From Pseudomonadota bacterium (GTDB lineage Bacteria > Pseudomonadota > Gammaproteobacteria > Burkholderiales > Burkholderiaceae_A): a stretch of 9,967 nt of DNA. Below the pieces are notes generated by a model that saw only the letters and a list, made by a program, of their open reading frames with translations, searched no databases and was not told where the DNA came from. The stretch is from positions 14,571 to 24,537 of the forward strand of contig NYVY01000013.1 of the NCBI GenBank assembly GCA_002684875.1, read 5' to 3'. The position numbers were made by a program, and so were the translations under genes. The first letter of the stretch is position 1. Every line of letters starts with the position of its first letter. Positions 1 through 7,978 of this stretch are shown here, piece by piece.

Positions 1-1
1 T

Positions 2-1174
2 CATGCTGACGATTTGAGATTTGATGAGAAAAATCGAGCGGAAAATGTGATGATTGTAGACCTATTACGAAATGACTTATCCAAAGTGAGTAATTATGGA
101 TCTGTCAGGGTCCCTAGCCTGTTTGATGTCGAAAACATTGGTCAGATTTTTCAAATGACGTCAACAATTAATTCAACGGTTTCCCCAAGTATAGAAATTT
201 CCGACTTATTAGAGGCTACTTTCCCCTGCGGATCCGTAACAGGTGCACCAAAAAAAAGAACTATGGAGATAATTAATAAATTAGAAAAGACAGAGAGAGG
301 TATTTATTGTGGGTCAGTTGGTTGGTTTGATCCTGATCCTTATGAGGGAAATAAGAACTGGAATTGTATGTTAAACGTAGCAATAAGAACTTTGGAGGTA
401 AACAACCATCGTTTTTTTTTCGGAGTTGGATCTGGTGTGACAATCGACTCGGAGAGCCACTCCGAATGGAATGAGTGTTTATTGAAATCAAACTTTTTTG
501 TACAGTTGCCTAGTTCAGTTGGTATTTTTGAGACCCTGTTTATGAAAAACGGTGCTATTTCAAGGTTCGAACTTCATATCGATCGACTTATTGGGTCAGC
601 AAGTAATTTGGGAATTCCTTTGGATGTTGATGACTTAGAGAATGAACTTTCTAACTATTTGAAAAAACGTCAAGGATTATCCATAGGAGAGTGGAAACTC
701 AAAGTTAGTCTAAGTCCAATCGGAAATTTAACTTTCCAGTCAACAAAGTTAGAACGTTTAAGTAAAAATCAGAAGTGCTTTTGGGCAACAGACCTTCTTG
801 GCAACGAATTTGGTACCGTGAATAGCAAAAACCCCCTGCTTCGACATAAAACCGACGCTAGAGTTGAATATAACCTTGCTTTTGAAGCAGCTATAGCGAA
901 GGGGGGTTTTGACGCAATATTTCTTAATGAAAAAGGAGAGGTCACAGAGGGTGGGAGAAGTAATATTTTTTTAAAGAAAAACGGGGTTTTACAAACACCA
1001 CATCATAGTTGTGGGCTTTTGCCAGGAATAGTAAGAGGGGAAATTTTGAAAGGGAATTACGCCTCTCTTGCTGCAATAGAGTCGACTTTAACGAGAAAAG
1101 ATGTTTTAGATGCGGATGAGGTATTTCTTTGCAACTCTCTAAGAGGACTATTTGAAGTTAATTTAATGAATTAA
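2..1174 (+). CDS. pabBC: Fused aminodeoxychorismate synthase component I / aminodeoxychorismate lyase (PabBC), 5'-truncated by window edge
   Basis: The 3' part of a fused gene for p-aminobenzoate synthesis in the folate pathway. The reading frame is open to the left edge (frame of base 2), so the true start lies outside; the TTG at 14 is not a credible start because it falls inside the chorismate-binding domain. The first ~160 residues are the end of that domain, seen as RAENVMIVDLLRND, then CGSVTGAPKKRTMEII, GSVGWFDPD and GVGSGVTIDSESHSEWNECL. After a short linker, VGIFETLF opens a class IV aminotransferase domain. Its likely PLP lysine is in LLRHKTDAR (codon 848-850), followed by GEVTEGGRSNIF and CGLLPGIVRGEIL, the usual lyase motifs. 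The PabB half would aminate chorismate using ammonia from a separate PabA, and the lyase half would release pyruvate and p-aminobenzoate. A stand-alone anthranilate synthase is excluded by the lyase domain. It lies 106 nt upstream of glyA and has no visible terminator. Confidence 0.93.
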   Translation, partial: HADDLRFDEKNRAENVMIVDLLRNDLSKVSNYGSVRVPSLFDVENIGQIFQMTSTINSTVSPSIEISDLLEATFPCGSVTGAPKKRTMEIINKLEKTERGIYCGSVGWFDPDPYEGNKNWNCMLNVAIRTLEVNNHRFFFGVGSGVTIDSESHSEWNECLLKSNFFVQLPSSVGIFETLFMKNGAISRFELHIDRLIGSASNLGIPLDVDDLENELSNYLKKRQGLSIGEWKLKVSLSPIGNLTFQSTKLERLSKNQKCFWATDLLGNEFGTVNSKNPLLRHKTDARVEYNLAFEAAIAKGGFDAIFLNEKGEVTEGGRSNIFLKKNGVLQTPHHSCGLLPGIVRGEILKGNYASLAAIESTLTRKDVLDADEVFLCNSLRGLFEVNLMN

Positions 1175-1208
1175 AGTTAAGATAATTTGCGTTATTCGGG
1201 ATATTCTA

Positions 1209-1237
1209 TTGATGTAACTTTGTCAAAAGGTTATTAT
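1209..1237 (+). promoter_or_regulatory. Candidate sigma-70 promoter upstream of glyA
   Basis: The 106-nt gap between pabBC and glyA holds TTGATG at 1209-1214 and TATTAT at 1232-1237, separated by 17 nt. They match the -35 consensus at 4 of 6 positions and the -10 consensus at 5 of 6. Transcription would begin near 1244, giving a leader of roughly 37 nt before glyA. A second -35-like TTGTCA at 1220-1225 has only a poor -10 partner (ATTCAT, 1243-1248). In such AT-rich DNA chance matches are common, so this rests on position and spacing. No operator palindrome or riboswitch fold was seen. Confidence 0.35.
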
Positions 1238-1280
1238 TTTCGATTCATATTTTAAATTTTTATCGCAAACTGGAGTTTTT

Positions 1281-2564
1281 ATGACAAAGCAGCCTCCCGA
1301 TATCCAATTATGTTCCTTCCCCAATGCGTTATCAATGGAGTCAAGTGACCCCGAGCTTTGGGCAGCCATGGCAGATGAAGCACACCGCCAAGAGCAGCAC
1401 ATCGAGCTAATAGCATCCGAGAACTATGCCAGCCCCGTTGTTATGGAGGCTCAGGGATCGGTAATGACTAACAAATACGCTGAAGGCTATCCTTCCAAGC
1501 GGTATTATGGGGGTTGTGAGTTTGTAGATGTTGCTGAAGAACTAGCAATTTCAAGGTTAAAAAAATTATACAAAGCTGAGTATGCCAACGTTCAGCCACA
1601 CTCTGGGTCGCAGGCAAATCAAGCTGTATTTTTTGCTTACCTTAAGCCAGGAGATACGATCCTAGGTATGTCTTTAGCCGACGGAGGGCATCTTACTCAC
1701 GGCGCCTCGGTAAACTTATCTGGCAAGGTTTTTAACTCTATTCAGTATGGGTTACGAGCAGAGGATGAAACTATAGATTACGACCAAGTTGAGAGGTTAG
1801 CTCTTGAGCACAAGCCTAAAATGATAATTGCTGGCGCTTCGGCGTATTCACTGGAAATCGATTGGCAAAAGTTTAGAACTATAGCTGATAAAATTGGAGC
1901 ATACTTTCTTGTAGACATGGCTCACTACTCTGGTCTTATAGCAGCAGGCGTTTATCCTAGCCCCGTTGGAATTGCTGACTTTGTAACAAGCACTACTCAT
2001 AAGACTTTAAGGGGTCCCCGTGGAGGCATAATATTGTCACAAGAGGAGCACTCGAAAAAGCTTAATTCTCTTATATTCCCAGGTATCCAAGGTGGGCCTC
2101 TTATGCATGTTATTGCTGCCAAGGCTGCTGCTTTCGGGGAAGCTCTGAAGCCAGAATTTAAGACCTATCAGGAGCAGGTGAAGCGTAATGCGTCGATAAT
2201 GGCTAAGACTTTAGCCGACCGCGGATTGAGAATAGTATCAGGTAAAACTGAGAGCCACGTAATTCTAGTTGATTTAAGAGCAAAAAATATAACTGGTAAA
2301 GCAGCTGAAGAGCTTTTGGGTTCTGCACACATTACTGTGAATAAGAACGCAATACCCAACGATCCTGAGAAGCCGTTCGTAACCTCAGGGATAAGGATTG
2401 GTTCTCCAGCGATGACTACTCGTGGATTTAAAGAAGAAGAATCAATTACTTTGAGCAATTTGATTGCAGACTTACTAGACTCACCAGATGATTTGGCGGT
2501 CCTTGAGGCTGTTAAAGCTGGGGTAGGGAAGCTTACGAAAAAATTCCCGGTTTACGGCAAATAA
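1281..2564 (+). CDS. glyA: Serine hydroxymethyltransferase
   Basis: A 427-residue cytosolic PLP enzyme (fold type I) that interconverts glycine plus methylene-H4F with serine plus H4F. Here it is the entry of C1 units into the serine cycle. Family motifs are intact: [13 protein letters not shown] (residues 40-52, with the conserved Glu47), [20 protein letters not shown] (64-83), [28 protein letters not shown] with Asp212 and His215, and [14 protein letters not shown] with the PLP lysine at Lys241. Length is normal for the family (about 415-435). The N-terminus runs about 11 residues longer than E. coli GlyA as recalled. The ATG at 1281 is supported by GGAG at 1272-1275, 5 nt upstream, while the internal Met19 has no such site. 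It is first in the six-gene C1 block and is followed after 65 nt by sgaA. Being near sgaA and hprA rather than alone suggests the methylotrophic version of SHMT, though it could also be the housekeeping copy. Confidence 0.97.
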   Translation: MTKQPPDIQLCSFPNALSMESSDPELWAAMADEAHRQEQHIELIASENYASPVVMEAQGSVMTNKYAEGYPSKRYYGGCEFVDVAEELAISRLKKLYKAEYANVQPHSGSQANQAVFFAYLKPGDTILGMSLADGGHLTHGASVNLSGKVFNSIQYGLRAEDETIDYDQVERLALEHKPKMIIAGASAYSLEIDWQKFRTIADKIGAYFLVDMAHYSGLIAAGVYPSPVGIADFVTSTTHKTLRGPRGGIILSQEEHSKKLNSLIFPGIQGGPLMHVIAAKAAAFGEALKPEFKTYQEQVKRNASIMAKTLADRGLRIVSGKTESHVILVDLRAKNITGKAAEELLGSAHITVNKNAIPNDPEKPFVTSGIRIGSPAMTTRGFKEEESITLSNLIADLLDSPDDLAVLEAVKAGVGKLTKKFPVYGK

Positions 2565-2617
2565 GTCTCTTTACTTCGACGCAAATACAAAGAAAGACTT
2601 TTAACACAACTTTTAAT

Positions 2618-2622
2618 AGGAG
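2618..2622 (+). promoter_or_regulatory. Ribosome binding site fixing the TTG start of sgaA
   Basis: AGGAG lies 7 nt before the TTG at 2630. It is the only well-spaced site near the start. The protein read from that TTG begins MAGRNFLFVPGPTN, the usual serine-glyoxylate aminotransferase N-terminus, so the rare start codon is well supported. Confidence 0.75.
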
Positions 2623-2629
2623 AATTCCC

Positions 2630-3823
2630 TTGGCAGGACGTAATTTTTTGTTTGTTCCAGGCCCTACAAATCTTCCAGATAGAATTGCTAGAGCTATGAT
2701 GATTTCTATGGAAGATCACAGGTCACCTATTTTCCCAAGGCTTTATGAGTCGCTGCTTCCTGGCTTGAAGAAAGTTTTTAAAACTGAGTCAGGAGTGCCA
2801 TTTATATTTCCATCTTCTGGATCAGGGTGCTGGGAGGCTGCAATTTGTAACACCCTTTCACCAGGAGACAAGGTTCTGGCATCTAGGTTTGGGCAATTTA
2901 GTCATCTTTGGATAGAGATGTGTAAAAATCATGGTCTAGACGTTCATGAGATCGATTGTGAGTGGGGTACAGGTGTTCCACTTGATGAATACGAAAAAAT
3001 ATTGAAAGAGGACAAAGAGCATAAAATAAAAGCCGTCTTAGCTTGTCAAAATGAAACTGCAACTGGGGTTACTTCAGATATTGGAGGAGTTCGTAAAGTT
3101 TTAGATAGCGCCAACCATCCTGCGCTTTTATTTGTTGATAGCGTAAGTGCTCTTGCATCGGTGGATTTCCGATTTGATGATTGGAAAGTCGATATGTGTG
3201 TAACAGGTTCTCAAAAAGGTTTAATGCTTCCAGCTGGTTTGGGTATCCTGTGCGTCAGCCAGAAAGCATTGGCGTTGACATCAAAGGCTGGTTTGAAAAG
3301 GGATTACTTCGACTTAGACATTATGTTAAACGTTAACAAGACTGGCTATTTTCCTTATACGCCTGCGTTACCTCTTTTTTATGGACTTCGAGAAGCGCTT
3401 GCCATGATTGAAGAAGAGGGGCTCGATAACATAATCGCTCGTCATCATTATTTAGCAGAGGGTGCTCGTGCTGCAGCCTTAAATGGGTGGGGTATGAAAC
3501 TATGTGCCAAAGAGCAGAAATGGTATTCGGACACGGTTACTGCGGTAATGCTTCCAGAAGGTGCGAACGGAGCTGACATTATTCTTCGTGCTTTTAAGAG
3601 GTACAACGTGTCCCTAGGTGCGGGGTTGTCAAAAGTTGCAGGAAAGCTATTCAGAATAGGCCATTTGGGAGATATGAACGAGGTTCATCTTTGTGCTGGA
3701 ATTTCGGGGGCAGAAATGGCAATGCTCGATAATGGAATCAATGTTACGCCAGGTAGTGGAGTAGCTGCGGCCCAAGAGTTTTGGAGGAACAATGAACCAC
3801 CTCCTGGTTTATTAGTTCGATGA
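2630..3823 (+). CDS. sgaA: Serine-glyoxylate aminotransferase
   Basis: A 397-residue class V PLP aminotransferase of the AGXT/SgaA type. It transfers the amino group of serine to glyoxylate, giving hydroxypyruvate and glycine, the diagnostic aminotransferase step of the serine cycle. Visible features are the N-terminal FVPGPTNLPDRI (8-19), the cofactor-phosphate region PSSGSGCWEA (61-70), QNETATGV (140-147), FVDSVSALA with the pyridine-binding Asp170, and TGSQKGLMLPAG with the PLP lysine at Lys196. Length matches the family (about 390-400). Translation starts at a TTG with a good upstream AGGAG; no nearby ATG gives the conserved N-terminus. It sits between glyA, whose substrate glycine it regenerates, and hprA, which uses its product hydroxypyruvate. 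Phosphoserine aminotransferase and alanine-glyoxylate aminotransferase are relatives, but the motifs and context favour SgaA. Confidence 0.96.
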   Translation: MAGRNFLFVPGPTNLPDRIARAMMISMEDHRSPIFPRLYESLLPGLKKVFKTESGVPFIFPSSGSGCWEAAICNTLSPGDKVLASRFGQFSHLWIEMCKNHGLDVHEIDCEWGTGVPLDEYEKILKEDKEHKIKAVLACQNETATGVTSDIGGVRKVLDSANHPALLFVDSVSALASVDFRFDDWKVDMCVTGSQKGLMLPAGLGILCVSQKALALTSKAGLKRDYFDLDIMLNVNKTGYFPYTPALPLFYGLREALAMIEEEGLDNIIARHHYLAEGARAAALNGWGMKLCAKEQKWYSDTVTAVMLPEGANGADIILRAFKRYNVSLGAGLSKVAGKLFRIGHLGDMNEVHLCAGISGAEMAMLDNGINVTPGSGVAAAQEFWRNNEPPPGLLVR

Positions 3824-3842
3824 CTACTAGTTTGGTGAAGAT

Positions 3843-4793
3843 ATGAAAAAAGTAGTATTTTTAGACAGAGCATCCTTAAATGCATCGGTCCGTAGACCTA
3901 ATTTTGAGCATACTTGGGAAGAATTTGATCAAACTTCTGGAGAGAACCAAACTTTGGATCGTCTTCGTGGTGCAACCATAGCCTTAACTAACAAAGTACC
4001 AATCAGAAAGAATGTATTGGATGAACTTCCCGATCTGAAGCTCATAGCAGTCGCTGCCACTGGTTACGATGTTATTGACATAGACTGCTGTCGTGACAAG
4101 GGTATATCGGTGGCTAACATTCGTAACTACGCCGTGAATACAGTTCCCGAACATACTTTCTCTCTCATATTAGCGCTTAGAAGGAACCTTATAGCTTATA
4201 GAAACGATGTTTTAAATGGTCGCTGGCAGAAACATGACCAATTTTGTTTTTTTGATTATCCAATTAGGGACCTTCGAGACAGCACCATCGGAATTTTTGG
4301 GGAAGGCGTATTAGGCCAGGGTACAGCCAAGATAGCTAAAGGGTTTGGAATGAATGTTCTATTTGCTGATCACCCACCGCCGAAGTCACAAGATGTTAAA
4401 TTTACTGATCCTGATAAAGTGCTTAGTGAATCAGACGTAATATCTCTTCATTGCCCCCTTACTGAAAACTCCAGAGGTTTTATTGGTCTGGAGCAGTTTA
4501 AGAAAATGAAGGACACGGCCATTCTAATTAACACCGCTCGCGGAGGTCTCGTTAACGAAAAAGATTTAGCTCAAGCCTTAAAGGAAGGATTAATTGGAGG
4601 GGCAGGGTTTGATGTTCTGACAAATGAGCCTCCAAAAGACGGTAATTTACTGTTAGATTTGAATTTACCAAATTTTATTCTTACACCCCATGTAGCTTGG
4701 GCCTCGAATGAAGCACAGCAATTTTTAGCGGACCAACTTATAGATAACGTTGATTTGTTTACCTCTGGTAGTCCGCAGCACTTAGTTGTTTGA
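3843..4793 (+). CDS. hprA: Hydroxypyruvate reductase / glycerate dehydrogenase (HprA)
   Basis: A 316-residue cytosolic D-2-hydroxyacid dehydrogenase that reduces hydroxypyruvate to D-glycerate. The nucleotide-binding glycine motif GEGVLG is at 153-158. It is followed by Asp176 at the end of the second Rossmann strand (NVLFAD), which usually favours NADH over NADPH. The catalytic triad of the family is present: Arg233 in NTARGG, Glu262 in TNEPP and His283 in TPHVAWAS. The order is the standard split substrate domain, Rossmann domain and C-terminal return. The ATG lies 19 nt after the sgaA stop, with a modest GGTGA at 3834-3838 upstream. Immediate upstream sgaA supplies the substrate, which separates it from phosphoglycerate dehydrogenase (no ACT domain) and from lactate or formate dehydrogenases. 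The next serine-cycle enzyme, glycerate kinase, is not in the window. Confidence 0.94.
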   Translation: MKKVVFLDRASLNASVRRPNFEHTWEEFDQTSGENQTLDRLRGATIALTNKVPIRKNVLDELPDLKLIAVAATGYDVIDIDCCRDKGISVANIRNYAVNTVPEHTFSLILALRRNLIAYRNDVLNGRWQKHDQFCFFDYPIRDLRDSTIGIFGEGVLGQGTAKIAKGFGMNVLFADHPPPKSQDVKFTDPDKVLSESDVISLHCPLTENSRGFIGLEQFKKMKDTAILINTARGGLVNEKDLAQALKEGLIGGAGFDVLTNEPPKDGNLLLDLNLPNFILTPHVAWASNEAQQFLADQLIDNVDLFTSGSPQHLVV

Positions 4794-4795
4794 AA

Positions 4796-5656
4796 ATGGT
4801 AAAAAAACTCCTTTATCAGTTTGATACGGATGACGTTCCTAGCGTTTTTGATAGTGTGGTAGCGTATGACGGTGGAGCCGACCACGTGACGGGGGTCGCA
4901 AAAGTTAATTCTGAAAATGTTTCTGCCATGGTCGACGGTTGCATTTACACCCGCCCTCCGAAAGATAAAATGTATACAGGAATTTTCGTTGGCGGTAGCT
5001 CACTTGCTGCTGGACAGTCAGTTTTTGATGCTATTAAAAAACGATTTTTTTCCAATTTTAGAGTTTCCGTCATGTTAGATTCAAACGGGGCAAACACTAC
5101 TGCAGCCGCAGCTGTTGCGAACATCGCCAGTACATGTGACTTAAGTAGTAAAAAGGCAGTAATTCTAGGTGGGACTGGTCCTGTTGGACAGAGAGCTGCT
5201 GCGTTGTTATCCAAAGAAGGAGCGACCGTATTCATTACTTCGAGAAGTTTAGAAAAAGCAAAGAAAACTGTTGAAGAAATTAACCAAAGGTTTGGGTGTG
5301 ATTGTGATGCTTTAGCAGGCGCAACTCGAGATGAAAGGGTGAAAGCTATAGCTGATGCTTCTGTAGTGATGGCAACTGGTGCGAGCGGAGTTGTTCTTCT
5401 TGAGGAAACAGACTGGGTTTCTAGTGAAACATTAGAAGTATTGTGCGATGCGAATGCTATGCCTCCTCTTGGAATATCTGGAGTAGAGATGAACGATAAG
5501 GCAAAAGACCGTAACGGTAAAAAAACCTTTGGAGCTATTGGTTTTGGCGGGCTAAAACTCAAAGTTCACAGAGAGTGTATAAAAAGACTATTTTTATCCA
5601 ACAATACGGTCTTTGATGTCGAGGAAATCTACGCAACAGCAAAGGAGATGCTTTAA
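4796..5656 (+). CDS. mtdA: NADP-dependent methylene-H4F / methylene-H4MPT dehydrogenase (MtdA)
   Basis: MtdA of methylotrophs oxidises methylene-H4F (or methylene-tetrahydromethanopterin) to the methenyl form with NADP+, reversibly. Read from the ATG at 4796 the product is 286 residues starting MVKKLLYQFDTD, very close to the recalled MSKKLLFQFDTD of M. extorquens MtdA. Other matching blocks are VVAYDGGADHVTG (21-33), IYTRPPKDK, FVGGSSLAAG, MLDSNGANTTAAAAVA (93-108), the nucleotide motif GGTGPVGQRAA (125-135), DANAMPPLGI and the C-terminal FGAIGFGGLKLKVHR. A TTG at 4790 would overlap the hprA stop (TTGA), but it adds only two residues and breaks the alignment. There is no clear Shine-Dalgarno in front of either start, so translation probably depends on coupling from hprA, which ends 2 nt upstream. 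It is not FolD, which has different motifs and would be bifunctional; here the cyclohydrolase is the separate next gene. Confidence 0.95.
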   Translation: MVKKLLYQFDTDDVPSVFDSVVAYDGGADHVTGVAKVNSENVSAMVDGCIYTRPPKDKMYTGIFVGGSSLAAGQSVFDAIKKRFFSNFRVSVMLDSNGANTTAAAAVANIASTCDLSSKKAVILGGTGPVGQRAAALLSKEGATVFITSRSLEKAKKTVEEINQRFGCDCDALAGATRDERVKAIADASVVMATGASGVVLLEETDWVSSETLEVLCDANAMPPLGISGVEMNDKAKDRNGKKTFGAIGFGGLKLKVHRECIKRLFLSNNTVFDVEEIYATAKEML

Positions 5657-5658
5657 TA

Positions 5659-6291
5659 ATGACCAAATATCCAGTAAATGATTTTTTAGAAAAACTTGCT
5701 TCCGAAGCACCGACACCTGGCGGTGGTAGCGTGGCCGCTTTAATGGGGTCGATGGGAGCTGCGTTGGTTAGTATGGTCGCTAATCTCACGGTTGGAAAAA
5801 AAAAATACGAAAGTGTTGAGAAGGAGGTAAAAAAATTACTTGTTGACTCGGAGGCGCTCAGACTTTTGCTGGAAGAAGCCATCGAAAAAGACGTTGAAGC
5901 TTTTGGCCAAGTGATGGCCGCTTATGGTCTACCTAAAGATAGTGCCGACGAAAGAGCAGTACGAACGGAAAAAATCCAAGAATCGTTGAAAGATGCTATA
6001 AATGCTCCTATGGAATGCGCAATGCTTACGGCCAAGGTCATACCACTTTGCAAAGAAATTGCTAAGGTTGGCAATGTAAACATTATTTCTGATGCAGGTG
6101 TCGCTGTTTTGGCTGCTAGAGCAGCATTTAGAAGTGCCGAGTTAAATGTTTATGTTAACGTTTCAAGTTTAAAAGATAGGGAATTTGCGTCGAAAAAGAT
6201 AGACCAAATCAAAGAACTTGGGGCAGTTGTAGAAAAGGGCGAACAAGAGACGTTCGACTATGTTAAACAAGTTATTTTGAAAATTAATTAA
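5659..6291 (+). CDS. fchA: Methenyltetrahydrofolate cyclohydrolase (FchA)
   Basis: A 210-residue cyclodeaminase/cyclohydrolase-family protein that interconverts methenyl-H4F and 10-formyl-H4F, the step between MtdA and FtfL. Recognisable blocks are [20 protein letters not shown] (18-37), NLTVGKKKY (42-50), [17 protein letters not shown] (77-93), [19 protein letters not shown] (138-156) and LNVYVN (162-167), matching M. extorquens FchA (208 residues) as recalled. The start ATG is 2 nt after the mtdA stop, with AGGAG at 5643-5647 inside the end of mtdA. The related formiminotetrahydrofolate cyclodeaminase of histidine degradation shares the fold, but the immediate mtdA and ftfL neighbours make the cyclohydrolase role much more likely. 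A run of ten A at 5796-5805 encodes part of GKKK; it keeps the frame but is a slippage-prone site. Confidence 0.94.
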   Translation: MTKYPVNDFLEKLASEAPTPGGGSVAALMGSMGAALVSMVANLTVGKKKYESVEKEVKKLLVDSEALRLLLEEAIEKDVEAFGQVMAAYGLPKDSADERAVRTEKIQESLKDAINAPMECAMLTAKVIPLCKEIAKVGNVNIISDAGVAVLAARAAFRSAELNVYVNVSSLKDREFASKKIDQIKELGAVVEKGEQETFDYVKQVILKIN

Positions 6292-6294
6292 ACT

Positions 6295-6300
6295 AAGGAG
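6295..6300 (+). promoter_or_regulatory. Ribosome binding site deciding the ftfL start
   Basis: AAGGAG lies 1 nt before an ATG at 6302 and 7 nt before the in-frame ATG at 6308. Only the second is at a workable distance, and it gives the N-terminus MPSDIEIA found in methylotroph FtfL. The start is therefore placed at 6308. Confidence 0.8.
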
Positions 6301-6307
6301 TATGCTA

Positions 6308-7978
6308 ATGCCTAGTGATATCGAGATTGCACAGAAGGCAAACATAAAAAAAATTTCAGAAATTGCCAATTCTGCTGGTATACCAGAAGACTGCATTATT
6401 CCGTATGGTCATAACAAGGCAAAGGTTTCGCTTAGTTTTCTAAATACTTTGGAAGGTAAATCAGACGGACACTTAATCTTAGTCACTGCTATAAGCCCAA
6501 CCCCTGCTGGTGAAGGAAAAACAACTACGACAGTAGGGCTTGGCGACGGATTAAATCGGATTGGAAAAAAAACACTTATCTGTTTGAGAGAGCCATCACT
6601 TGGCCCCGTTTTTGGTGTGAAAGGTGGAGCAGCTGGTGGAGGGTTTGCACAAATAGTACCTATGGAAGATATAAATCTTCACTTCACGGGAGATTTCTCG
6701 GCAATTGCGCTTGCCAACAACTTGTTGGCGGCCATGATTGATAATCATATTCACCATGGCAATAAGCTTGGAATTGACTCTAGAAGAGTTACTTGGAAAA
6801 GAGTTGTTGATATGAATGATAGAGCCCTTAGAGACGTTGCTGTTGGCCTTGGGGGTCCTGGGAATGGCTATACTCGACAAGATGGATTTGATATTGTTGT
6901 TGCTTCTGAGGTTATGGCAATATTTTGTTTAGCAGAGTCGGTTGAAGATTTAAAAAATCGTTTGGGGCAAATAGTTATTGGTACTACTCGTGATGGGGAT
7001 TTGGTTAGAGCTGGCGATTTGAATGCGCATGGAGCAATGACAGTACTTTTGAAAGATGCACTGCAGCCAAATATTGTTCAAACTCTGGAGAACAATCCTG
7101 CCTTTGTTCATGGAGGACCTTTCGCCAATATCGCGCACGGCTGTAATTCTGTTATAGCCACAAAGAGTGCCCTCAAGTTAGCTGATTATGTCGTCACTGA
7201 AGCTGGATTCGGTGCTGACCTGGGAGCGGAAAAGTTTATCGACATTAAATGCCGTAAGACAGGTTTAAAACCCAAGGTTGCTGTAGTAGTCGCAACCGTC
7301 CGGGCACTCAAGTATCATGGGGGAATTGATGTAAAAGAACTAAACACGGAAAATTGTGAGGCTTTGAAAAAAGGGCTAGTTAATTTAGAAAGACATGTAA
7401 AAAATGTCACAGAAAATTATGATTTACCGTGCATAGTTTCCATCAACCGATTTACTTTTGATACCGATAAAGAAATCGATTTAATCAAAGAGAGAATGGA
7501 AAAGCTTGGAGTGGTGGTGGTTCTGGCTGAACACTGGGCAAAGGGAGGAGAAGGGGCTGAGGAACTGGCGAATGAAGTAATTCGATTAGTAGAGGGTTCT
7601 AGTGGCCCAAGTTTCGTTTACGAAGATAACGATAGCTTGTTGGAAAAAGTTAATAAGGTCGCTAAAAAGATATATGGTGCCTCGGACGTGACCGCTTCGG
7701 CTAAGATAAAAAAACAGCTAATTGATTGGGAGGAAGCTGGGTTTGGAAAATATCCTATTTGTATTGCTAAGACTCAATCTTCCTTTTCAACAGACGCCAC
7801 TGTTAGAGGAGCGCCTACTGGTCATACTGTCAACATACGCGAAGTTAGACTCGCCGCTGGTGCAGAGTTTATAGTGGTGGTTTGTGGTGAGATAATGACT
7901 ATGCCAGGTTTACCTAAAATTCCTAGCGCCGAGAAAATTGATGTTGATAAAGCGGGTAAAGTGGTCGGACTATTCTAG
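6308..7978 (+). CDS. ftfL: Formate-tetrahydrofolate ligase
   Basis: A 556-residue ATP-dependent ligase that makes 10-formyl-H4F from formate and H4F. In serine-cycle methylotrophs it is the branch point where formate enters assimilation; it is called Fhs in other bacteria. The ATP-binding motif [19 protein letters not shown] is at about 64-82, followed by [20 protein letters not shown] (93-112), [11 protein letters not shown] (123-133), [43 protein letters not shown] and near the end [19 protein letters not shown]. Length is that of the family (about 555-560), so the gene looks complete. It starts 16 nt after the fchA stop with its own good ribosome site. It ends the plus-strand block; its TAG overlaps the stop codon of the opposing methyltransferase gene by sharing CTAG. 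In M. extorquens ftfL is, as recalled, elsewhere in the genome, so this linkage differs from that arrangement. Confidence 0.97.
   Translation: MPSDIEIAQKANIKKISEIANSAGIPEDCIIPYGHNKAKVSLSFLNTLEGKSDGHLILVTAISPTPAGEGKTTTTVGLGDGLNRIGKKTLICLREPSLGPVFGVKGGAAGGGFAQIVPMEDINLHFTGDFSAIALANNLLAAMIDNHIHHGNKLGIDSRRVTWKRVVDMNDRALRDVAVGLGGPGNGYTRQDGFDIVVASEVMAIFCLAESVEDLKNRLGQIVIGTTRDGDLVRAGDLNAHGAMTVLLKDALQPNIVQTLENNPAFVHGGPFANIAHGCNSVIATKSALKLADYVVTEAGFGADLGAEKFIDIKCRKTGLKPKVAVVVATVRALKYHGGIDVKELNTENCEALKKGLVNLERHVKNVTENYDLPCIVSINRFTFDTDKEIDLIKERMEKLGVVVVLAEHWAKGGEGAEELANEVIRLVEGSSGPSFVYEDNDSLLEKVNKVAKKIYGASDVTASAKIKKQLIDWEEAGFGKYPICIAKTQSSFSTDATVRGAPTGHTVNIREVRLAAGAEFIVVVCGEIMTMPGLPKIPSAEKIDVDKAGKVVGLF

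Noticed and set aside
1175..1280. A glycine or H4F riboswitch ahead of glyA
   Set aside because: The 106-nt gap is AT-rich with no tandem or conserved aptamer-like stems, and the predicted leader is only about 37 nt.
4945..5562. A 205-codon open frame on the minus strand, antisense to mtdA
   Set aside because: It lies wholly inside mtdA, its product resembles no family I recognise and is low in complexity, and mtdA is beyond doubt. It is a mirror-frame artefact.
4796..5656. Calling the dehydrogenase FolD
   Set aside because: The sequence follows MtdA throughout (KKLLYQFDTD, YDGGADH, GGTGPVG), and the cyclohydrolase activity is supplied by the separate fchA.
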